From positions 1 to 42,495 of IMG/VR virus record IMGVR_UViG_3300025141_000220: a DNA stretch of 42,495 bases; one strand, 5' to 3'. The notes under the pieces were generated by a model. That model had not been told where the DNA came from and searched no databases. It was given only the letters and a program-made list of their open reading frames with translations. The DNA is from a virus. Below, piece by piece: positions 33,801 to 40,244 of the stretch (its first letter is position 1; the number at the start of each line of letters is the position of its first letter). The position numbers and the translations under genes are program-made.

Positions 33801-34452
33801 TTTTAAATTCTTCCAATGAAGATCTGGGTATTGAAGAGTTTTCTGCCAGAACATCCAAAAAAGATATCGGTTCTTGATTTTCATCTTTTCCCAACATGTC
33901 TAGACCTAATTCTTCCATGTTAGCTGTCATATTCTCTGTAATTTGTCTCTCTTGTGCCTCTTTCTCAAAAGCTTTGTCAGCTTCTTCCAATGACTTATTC
34001 ATAGACTCAACAGCAGCTAAGAGTGTGTCCATATCTTCAATTTCTAAATCAACATCTTCTAGTGCTTTTGAAATCTTATCAGCATCTTCAGACCCTTCTG
34101 TGATTGTATATGTTTTCTGCATTATAAGATCATCGATTTGCCTTTCCATTTTCCTAGCTGACAACATATCTTTAATAGAAGGTATATCATAATCAAAGAT
34201 ATGTGACGTAGTATAAGGAACTATTCTTTTTGGGTCTATCTTTAGATTGACAAAACTTGAATTTAGCATCTCCTGGTTCGGGTTTCCCCCTTTACTCTGT
34301 TTTGTCTCTTTTATCTTCTTGTTCTGAAGAATTAGATCTCCTTCAGGTTTTGGAACTTTTACAGTAGGAGGAGTCTGTCCTACTCCTACAACTTCAGAGT
34401 CGAGAGATGTTGCAAATGATAATAATTTTTCCTTAGCTGTTTTTAATGCCAT
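30853..34452 (-). CDS. Very large virion protein of unknown function, 1199 aa
   Basis: No known domain is recognised. The N-terminal 60 residues are polar. Residues about 110-190 are strongly helical and acidic (LEDVDLEIEDMDTLLAAVESM, then KSLEEADKAFEKEAQERQ), a probable coiled coil. A Gly/Ala-rich hydrophobic stretch (LLSAGLGALVGTPLGQKFG, near 340) may be a buried or membrane-active helix. The rest alternates helices and loops without repeats. It is too poor in continuous coiled coil for a typical tape measure, though that cannot be excluded. It sits between the FN3 protein and a 933-aa protein with tight spacing, in the block of tail-associated genes, so it is probably a baseplate or tail component. 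ATG with AAGGA upstream. Confidence 0.75.
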   Translation of the reverse strand: MALKTAKEKLLSFATSLDSEVVGVGQTPPTVKVPKPEGDLILQNKKIKETKQSKGGNPNQEMLNSSFVNLKIDPKRIVPYTTSHIFDYDIPSIKDMLSARKMERQIDDLIMQKTYTITEGSEDADKISKALEDVDLEIEDMDTLLAAVESMNKSLEEADKAFEKEAQERQITENMTANMEELGLDMLGKDENQEPISFLDVLAENSSIPRSSLEEFKNSAIYLQALSDSEYTLSRGLSPSFIIESNQREKSPYDFAVPKKSIKKYSGMTFKTLSQLGIGDNANYDSVFGKNVNGKPPIIDGFSAMEHVAYYCSILSHEYLLSAGLGALVGTPLGQKFGAAGKPLKKLFGTETLLNITGESASPDSLADFVVVGETGNIKTITGKEKRVQLFEGDDPAHNSYKTSKTAWIDTIKTDPLNNKMNIMSDVLNQASDTFSDAEEFLKTMTGRNVELNLLTPRGLFARVLKDFASLLEGLTVSTDAELRGKNAIEIMFLVHCARGTSTKSSELSSLRRRMHIFACRLANLRRLAEESDDPLVRITSTEGSSGFQSGITEVNTDKRQVALSLAPLSTTSEKLTSGTTVTKTGQQIIDSVVDSEDAAGLNSLIVAIFEDLQNEALNLSREGGDNQTYLREGLTTRFSGFDGAMTIAYIFECFTVLADSFCAVQLELDKGMSFVTALYFAVKEMGDIGQEETKLFVDSFLDTKQKIRYHGNSNPNSKLNRARKFLLELSAALENSDLSNLVDSDGNITGVDGLTEIHQIGNGVTITPMSLIELSLTLSQIENLPLENFAVAKSVVQTVVNSTEDLSLRAKALRGDTALVPDDIAILKTLGESQLGKDFINGLTPEQLVYAQKRLTSFKEAKELPYKIETYPDEIFDCIDFLLDTKSGEFVHGAILLLGLPSGTVSSEMLSKSSTRENSSVKFSIDKLDELLSVVDFKPITKTFGLMYDLDNSLIIEAFEQDIVPTNFNELVLLLTYHVVGEDDPILGSEIISLSSNPTQTRRHLEAKVESFLFKKMIEILSDINSQASKIQLNPMTARGEGVLPVLSSLSKPLDLNPDLPNLFFTKTPEGLKLPNAQKVSQMIQPRKVIVKGIDAWKSPVITPFEIDMVYKFFSTKPFFVEKIRESVLTRSIFDEVFAVWVSLDEFDPDGYSSRELFFQSGGTQQTINDLILNIKEARSPDRVAIESLYISADLEVS

Positions 34453-34463
34453 TGTCTAGTTCC

Positions 34464-37265
34464 TTAAAATTTCTTCGTCCAGCCTGGGGCACCGATTGCT
34501 TTAGCAATGTTAGAAACTCCCATTGATTTTGGAGCCACTTTTCCCTTTGCAAATATCTTCTGCTTCTTAACGAGGCCTTTAAAATCACCTAAAATCTTGA
34601 TTTTTTTCTTTTTAGCAAAAAATGCTTTGGGTAGATTTGTGTATGTCGTATGAGTTTCCTTATTAGACGGAGCTGATACAGAGCTGTCTCTATAAACAAA
34701 CTTTACTGTATATGTCTTTTTCCCTACTTGACTTCCAAATTTTGTATCTTTAAACTTAAAATACATTCCAGCGCCGGAGCAAGCAACTGTTCCGGCAACG
34801 TGTGATTTATCATTTATTGTTACAAATATTAAACAGTAATCAACATCTGAAGTGTCTTCAATAGATGATTTCCAATATAGACGATATCCTTTATGACGCC
34901 CCGTCTTAATGTTTCTCCCTCTTAATTCTACCGGCTTAGGCAAAGGTTTGGGGGTTTGGACATCTACTTGGAGTGTTATGCCTGTTTCTCCTAATCTAAA
35001 CATGTCTCCCGGCGAGAGGTCCTCAATGTCTTTGTTGCTGGGTATTGCACCTGTTGATTGCGCAAAGGCACCTAAAAACTTTTTCGCATTTGCCTTGATG
35101 GATTTTTTAGCATTTTGTGCTGAGTAGGCATTTACAAACACATCTCTTAAAAAAGACTGTGGCGGTCTCAGACATAACTTGAAAAAATAGGAGTATCTTC
35201 CGGAGGGCATTAGACCAGGTATTTTTAATCTTTTTCTAACAAGATCATTGTCCTCAAAAGTCCCGGGTGCATGTAAGCCAAAAGAGATTCTTTTTCCAGT
35301 AACTCTATCAATTCTTTCAACCACAAAAACAGCTAGTTCAGCTAGTTCAGATCTGGATTTTTTAATTTCATCAACCAGGACTTGATCTACACCTGCTTTT
35401 TCCATTACATTTAAGATAAAATCTATCCCCTCTGGCTTTGGGAGACTAATTGCGTCTATAGAGACTCTAAAGCCACCAGACTCTTCTCTTCCTACTTGTG
35501 TGTTGCTTAACGACACCTCCACAGGCAGTGGTCTAACTGGCTTTCTTCTTATAATGTGCTCATCTTCCTCAGAAATAAACTCTCCGCCCAATGTTGGTCT
35601 CATTGCACAAAAATATCGGTACCTCTTATACAGATCAGCGCTATAATCAAAATATGTTAACTTAGATACACCGCCGAAAGTATCATTCAAGGTCTTTCCG
35701 TCATTTGTAGGTATTACTTGCACCCTCTTGTCTAGGCTGCCAGTCTCATCTATTTCTTCTCTTAAAAGTCTTATTCCTATTACTTCATCCGGTATTTTTT
35801 CAACATCAATTTTTATTCTTTCATTTTCATTGATTGCAATAATTGCTAAAGCATTGGGATCTTCTTTTGCAGTCGGCATATTCACATTAACATGACCTTT
35901 TATTACATAGCTAGCAGAAGGCCCTAGCTGTCCCATCCCAGATTTTGATATTGCTCGATAGATTACTGTATTTGGGAAAATATTCTCAGGGTCAAAGTCA
36001 GTAATAATTTTACTTGGGTCGTCTGATGTGAATTTTAAATTTGCCACAATAGTAGGTTTTGAAAAATCTGATTTTCTGGGTGAGATTACAGATCTCACAA
36101 GAGACACACTTGAAGCTGTTGGATCTTTCTGTGTTAGACGCAAAATCACAACTCCCTTCTTATCTAAGACTAGAGATACCTCTGGTGCATACTCTGGTAC
36201 TAGAATCTCTTCTACCTTAGATTTGTGATTGACGGAAAATATAATGGGCAAAGTCTGTTTGTTGATTTTAAATAAGGTATTTTCTTTCTTAAGGATTGGT
36301 GTTATTCTTACCCAGAATCTTTCTTTCATCCCAAGTAAATCCTTTGGTAGCTCTATTATTCTCTTGACAGTAAAAAGAGAGTTTTCAATTGTTGCCTTGT
36401 ACCCTAGATTTACTAAGCTATTTTCAGATAAACGATTGCTTGATGCTAAATTAGATAGTTTTTGTGCGTCATTACTATCATCATCTTGAAGCTTTCTAAG
36501 CTTTTCTCTTTCATCCATTAAAGATTTTACTGCATGCATCGTATTAAATGCAACACGATCAATTTGATCTTTTGGTGGAGGATCATCTAGCGGTACTGAG
36601 GCTTTATTTATTTGTGCAGATAACGTAGGAATAAATGGCGTTGGTTTCGCCAGCATCATTGCAGGATCGAGGCCTTTTTTTAACACAGACTGCTTTGAAT
36701 ACCCTTTGAACGATAAACCTATTCCGCTATTCTTTACGATAGATTTTATAGGAGTAGCTGTTATTTGTGTCGGCTGCTTTTTATTTCCTGTCTCTGGGGG
36801 GAGCATAAAGAAAGATGTATATGTCTTTGGTTTGGGCAGATACATTTTATTAGATAGAAACTGGAAACTATTGCTAGGCAGCGGAATGTTTAGATCTATG
36901 TTAAACGAAAAGAACGAAGCAGGTGATTTCGTCAATAAGAAATTTCTTACATTACTTTTTCTTTTTTTTGCAATCTGGGATCTTGTATTATTTTGTCTGT
37001 CTACCTTAATTGTATTGTTAGGGTTTTTAGAAAAAAACTCCACTTTAAAGCCTAGAACTCCCAGCTCTATTACCTTTTCTTCATCGACTGTCAAGTCTAA
37101 CTCATACTCAAATGCGCCAGGTGATTCTATAAAATTATCAAATGTCTTTGACTTTACAGCATCATTCAAGATATCTGTAAGCTCTAGGTCATAGACTCCC
37201 TCAGAAAAATCAGCTATATCTTTAAATTTGACTTTTTGAATTCTATTGTTTTTGTATCTTGCCAT
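34464..37265 (-). CDS. Large beta-rich virion protein, probably with FN3-like units, 933 aa
   Basis: I start it at the ATG 37263-37265 (MARYKNNRIQKVKF); one extra upstream TTG codon is not needed. No sharp motif, but several segments look like FN3 or related sandwiches: YKRYRYFCAMRPTLGGEF, SGRYSYFFKLCLRPP, and KGYRLYWKSSIEDTSDVDYCLIFVTIND with KKTYTVKFVYRDSSVSAPS. The N-terminal region is rich in Lys/Asn, and the C-terminus is basic (KKKKIKILGDFKGLVKKQK). It is translationally coupled to the 317-aa gene (the ATG overlaps the TGA). Likely part of the baseplate or fibre network. Confidence 0.72.
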   Translation of the reverse strand: MARYKNNRIQKVKFKDIADFSEGVYDLELTDILNDAVKSKTFDNFIESPGAFEYELDLTVDEEKVIELGVLGFKVEFFSKNPNNTIKVDRQNNTRSQIAKKRKSNVRNFLLTKSPASFFSFNIDLNIPLPSNSFQFLSNKMYLPKPKTYTSFFMLPPETGNKKQPTQITATPIKSIVKNSGIGLSFKGYSKQSVLKKGLDPAMMLAKPTPFIPTLSAQINKASVPLDDPPPKDQIDRVAFNTMHAVKSLMDEREKLRKLQDDDSNDAQKLSNLASSNRLSENSLVNLGYKATIENSLFTVKRIIELPKDLLGMKERFWVRITPILKKENTLFKINKQTLPIIFSVNHKSKVEEILVPEYAPEVSLVLDKKGVVILRLTQKDPTASSVSLVRSVISPRKSDFSKPTIVANLKFTSDDPSKIITDFDPENIFPNTVIYRAISKSGMGQLGPSASYVIKGHVNVNMPTAKEDPNALAIIAINENERIKIDVEKIPDEVIGIRLLREEIDETGSLDKRVQVIPTNDGKTLNDTFGGVSKLTYFDYSADLYKRYRYFCAMRPTLGGEFISEEDEHIIRRKPVRPLPVEVSLSNTQVGREESGGFRVSIDAISLPKPEGIDFILNVMEKAGVDQVLVDEIKKSRSELAELAVFVVERIDRVTGKRISFGLHAPGTFEDNDLVRKRLKIPGLMPSGRYSYFFKLCLRPPQSFLRDVFVNAYSAQNAKKSIKANAKKFLGAFAQSTGAIPSNKDIEDLSPGDMFRLGETGITLQVDVQTPKPLPKPVELRGRNIKTGRHKGYRLYWKSSIEDTSDVDYCLIFVTINDKSHVAGTVACSGAGMYFKFKDTKFGSQVGKKTYTVKFVYRDSSVSAPSNKETHTTYTNLPKAFFAKKKKIKILGDFKGLVKKQKIFAKGKVAPKSMGVSNIAKAIGAPGWTKKF

Positions 37266-38218
37266 CAATCAAATTCCAGAGTAAAAATATTCATAAAAGT
37301 TTCTGACCCATTGGCATCTCTATAGAGTTTTCCTATAAAAAATATTTGCTTTCCTGGACTGAAAGGGTCATCATCAGTAAAGATGCCAAAATCAATAATA
37401 GAAAGCTTTTCAATTCCAGTAGAGGAAAACTCAAATACCTGTCCGATTAAATTATTGTCTCTAGATGTATCATCAAATTGTATTTCTACACTTTGCTTGT
37501 CCGACAATCCTTTTTTTAAATCTTTAAACTTTATTGTTTCTTTTTGGTTTAGTTTTGGATATACTCCTAAAGGCTTACCCTTTAAGTCTCCGGGAGTTGG
37601 TTTATTAATAGGTGGTAAATACAAGAAATTAGAAAAATGTGAAAATCTTCTATCAGCATATATGCTATCAGAAGCCTCTAAAGAAATACTACCATCTATA
37701 GACTTACCCATAGGCATATCATCCCAATAGTAAAAACTACCAGTGGTGGGTGATATCTTTAGGCCAGTTGTCATAGAAAAAGGATCAATAGTTCCTAGAA
37801 TTCTTTGATCAGTAAAATTAGAAGTAATCCCCATAAGAGATCGCTCTGATTTGTTGACAATCTCAGATCCTGTCAAAATATTGCTTTTTGTCTGGAATCC
37901 GATCTTAAACGTACCGGAAGCAACCACTTTACCATCAAACTGAAAGTCAGATGTTCGGAATGGTCTTAAAGAATTTCCGGCTTCTAATTCCGGAACAATG
38001 ACATCTTGAAAACGATTGGATGCTTCAAAATATATTCTGGAGGCAGCTGATTCAGCAACACCTGGATCTGTTATGGAGCCGGTGGGGGCATAAAAAGTAT
38101 GCATATCGGTGAATGAAGCATACTCGAATTTCATTTGGCCTGCTGTTGCCTGCCTTTTTCCCTCTTCTGTAATGATATAATCTATCATTCGCTCTTTGTT
38201 GTTTAGAATGCCTGCCAT
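37265..38218 (-). CDS. Structural protein with fibre-type N-terminus, 317 aa
   Basis: The N-terminus DYIITEEGKRQATAGQMK, FEYASFTD parallels that of the 238-aa protein (28307-29023), so the two share an attachment-type domain. The end (KLSIIDFGIFTDDDPFSPGK, QIFFIGKLYRDANG, MNIFTLEFD) distantly recalls the C-terminal strands of the LamG-type proteins here. The middle is loop-rich. ATG at 38216-38218 with no clear ribosome site. It is the first gene after the 99-bp spacer and starts the run of coupled structural genes. Role: tail-fibre or baseplate connector, by analogy only. Confidence 0.7.
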   Translation of the reverse strand: MAGILNNKERMIDYIITEEGKRQATAGQMKFEYASFTDMHTFYAPTGSITDPGVAESAASRIYFEASNRFQDVIVPELEAGNSLRPFRTSDFQFDGKVVASGTFKIGFQTKSNILTGSEIVNKSERSLMGITSNFTDQRILGTIDPFSMTTGLKISPTTGSFYYWDDMPMGKSIDGSISLEASDSIYADRRFSHFSNFLYLPPINKPTPGDLKGKPLGVYPKLNQKETIKFKDLKKGLSDKQSVEIQFDDTSRDNNLIGQVFEFSSTGIEKLSIIDFGIFTDDDPFSPGKQIFFIGKLYRDANGSETFMNIFTLEFD

Positions 38219-38317
38219 ATGTCTAACTATTTAAACCTTCTAATTGCCGATAGTAGCTAATATTAAATTTCTTTCTAAATACACAAGTACTCATAGCTTC
38301 TACCCTAGCTAACTTAT
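38219..38317 (-). other. 99-bp noncoding spacer with promoter-like A/T-rich elements
   Basis: On the minus strand it contains GTATTTAG at about 38275-38282 and TTTAAATA at 38228-38235, both weak matches to a late -10 element. Neither lies at the spacing seen for the ATATTTA elements, and the second would leave almost no leader. No hairpin terminator and no gene is seen. It separates the beta-helix and fibre genes from the run of large structural genes. Confidence 0.3.
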
Positions 38318-39451
38318 TCAAGTAGCACCTATAACTTTATTAATTTTTTCTGTATCAACTCCGCAGACTGACGTATGATTATATTCATATCCTCCCATAT
38401 CATGAGGAAGAGCTCCGGCGTTAACTCCAATAACTTCTTGACCATAGTTCCAGTATCTAGACCCACTGACAAAATCAAACTTAGATGTTGATCCATTTGC
38501 TCCCCCTATACACGGAGAACCTGGGGATAGGGTAAAATCATGGCTTGAGTTACTAGTAAATAGTGGATCTAACTCAATATCTCCGGTTCCCTTAGTACCA
38601 CCATAATAGTTGTCTGGAGAAGCTGAGCCGTTATGATCATATGAACCACTAACACAATTATAAGAATGATTTCCCATTGCTCGTAGTCCTGAGAGAGTGC
38701 AGCTAGCGTCTGTTATGATATTGAACTGAGCATTTTCGGTAAAAGCTGCGTATTGTCTAGATGCATGAGTAGATCCGGCAGCAGGACAGTTATGGACAGT
38801 GTTATGCTGAACAACTGTGTTTGAAGCTGCAGATCCTAAGGTTCCACCGTAGATTCCATAACTGTAACAATCATAAATTATATTATTTTGAATAGTAATT
38901 TGATATAAACCGTAAATTCCTCGATTTGCAATGTCATAAATTAAACATCTCTCTATCAGGGTTCCTTCGCCTCTCATGTCTATACCTGATCCACTGATAG
39001 AATGAATAGTACAATCCCTAATAGTTGCTGCTTTATTACTGGAACTTTGTTTTACTGCGGCGTGACTTCCTATAGTAGAGCCGAATTTTCTAAAAGTTAT
39101 ACCTTCTATTATCCAGTCATTGTAGGTTTCTATAGCAAAATCTGCAACATGACCACCATCCAATATCGGGCTGCAGTCGGAGCCGGCTTTTATAATAAAT
39201 TCTCTGGGAAGAAAACCTGTGGTTGATTCTATTTGATTACTAGTATTATCAGTTCCTGCTGTACCATTTGTAACTGTATATGTTGCACTATCATTAATGA
39301 TTATCCCATTTCCATACGTGATTCCGGTTGATGTATCGCCGGCTGTATAAAATGCATGTGATAATGTCTTCCATGGAGTTGCAGAATTTTGAGCTTGTAC
39401 ACCTGTATTTGCATCATTTCCGGAATCTTGAGAAACGTAGTAAATTGCCAT
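38318..39451 (-). CDS. Right-handed beta-helix tail spike/fibre protein
   Basis: Protein of 377 residues. The start YYVSQDSGNDANTG, then ATPWKTLSHAF, is the common opening of parallel-beta-helix proteins of the DUF1565/polysaccharide-lyase type. From about 95 to 300 there are short repeating rungs (WIIEGITFRKFG, ATIRDCTIHSISGSGIDM, TLIERCLIYDIANRGIYG, ITIQNNIIYDCYSYGIYG, TVVQHNTVHNC). The end shows DPLFTSNSSHDFTLSPGSPCIG, the usual closing segment of this class. Such proteins bind or cut surface polysaccharides. Catalytic residues cannot be assigned, so it could be a binding spike or an active depolymerase. The start ATG directly abuts the stop of the fibre gene before it (TAA then ATG), with GGAG upstream. 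Confidence 0.85.
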   Translation of the reverse strand: MAIYYVSQDSGNDANTGVQAQNSATPWKTLSHAFYTAGDTSTGITYGNGIIINDSATYTVTNGTAGTDNTSNQIESTTGFLPREFIIKAGSDCSPILDGGHVADFAIETYNDWIIEGITFRKFGSTIGSHAAVKQSSSNKAATIRDCTIHSISGSGIDMRGEGTLIERCLIYDIANRGIYGLYQITIQNNIIYDCYSYGIYGGTLGSAASNTVVQHNTVHNCPAAGSTHASRQYAAFTENAQFNIITDASCTLSGLRAMGNHSYNCVSGSYDHNGSASPDNYYGGTKGTGDIELDPLFTSNSSHDFTLSPGSPCIGGANGSTSKFDFVSGSRYWNYGQEVIGVNAGALPHDMGGYEYNHTSVCGVDTEKINKVIGAT

Positions 39452-40237
39452 TTAGGAAATCTCCACCCAAGTTGGATCTGGATTAAAATATAAAAGAATG
39501 TCACTAGTATGGATATCCAAACAATAACCAACAACTCTTACAAACTCTCCGGAGGCAGAAGGTCTGGTAAAGTCATACTCTCCCGTAGTTGTGGAGATAT
39601 ATACAGGTGATCCAATCGCAGGTGTGCCATTAATCAAAGATGATCCTATTCTTGCAAAGCCAGATAGTAACATTCCGTCAGATGAAGGATTCGTACCTAA
39701 TGCTACTGCAATTAGTTGTCCTCCAACTGCGGTTGTGTTGGCATCAGTGTCATACCAAGCCCCAGAAGCATCAAGATAATATAATTCTCCTGCAACAGTT
39801 GTTCCTGTGCCGTATTTAATAATATTGCCGCCGCCTTCACCATCAGCTAGTTGGTTTTCAAATGTTACGGTGGCATAGTCCTGTGAAACTGTAAATGCTG
39901 TTTTAGATGCAGCACTAGTTCCTACGCCGGCTGAGCCAGTTGTGTATATTTTTCCCGCGGAGCCTTCTGTCCAAAAACTCGTTCCGCCGCCGGAGCCAAT
40001 GGCTCCTCCATTAAACTTCAAAGCTCCATTTTCATTATATAGACGATTAGTTGTAACAGAAGGTGCATTGTTTGAAACCAACTCTATGCCTCTATTAAAA
40101 TCATCTCCTGTGAGTCCTACTTTTAAACCGTTTGGAAAAATAATTGGCTCATACTGTTGCTTAGTTGTATTAAAAAGGGGAATTGAAATTGCTTTTTTGA
40201 TTTCCCCCGGAGACTTTTTTATAATCGGTATTGACAT
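39452..40237 (-). CDS. Tail-fibre-like structural protein, 261 aa
   Basis: The N-terminus (IPLFNTTKQQYEPIIFPNGL) is polar. Residues 70-110 contain Gly-rich loops (GGAIGSGGGTSFWTEGSAGK and SAGVGT) typical of phage fibres. The C-terminal half is a beta-sandwich-like module: GELYYLDASGAWYDTDA, LIAVALG, DGMLLSGFARI, GSPVYISTTTGEYDF, VVGYCLDIHTSDILLYFNPD. This ending is common in fibre tips and virion surface proteins of marine phages (recalled). It directly precedes the beta-helix spike gene, without a gap, so the two may form one receptor-binding assembly. ATG at 40235-40237; no strong ribosome site. Confidence 0.75.
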   Translation of the reverse strand: MSIPIIKKSPGEIKKAISIPLFNTTKQQYEPIIFPNGLKVGLTGDDFNRGIELVSNNAPSVTTNRLYNENGALKFNGGAIGSGGGTSFWTEGSAGKIYTTGSAGVGTSAASKTAFTVSQDYATVTFENQLADGEGGGNIIKYGTGTTVAGELYYLDASGAWYDTDANTTAVGGQLIAVALGTNPSSDGMLLSGFARIGSSLINGTPAIGSPVYISTTTGEYDFTRPSASGEFVRVVGYCLDIHTSDILLYFNPDPTWVEIS

Positions 40238-40244
40238 CTTATCT

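Noticed and set aside
35330-35350. 9-bp tandem repeat (GCTAGTTCA twice)
   Set aside because: It encodes ELAELA inside a gene and is too short to suggest more than chance or slippage.
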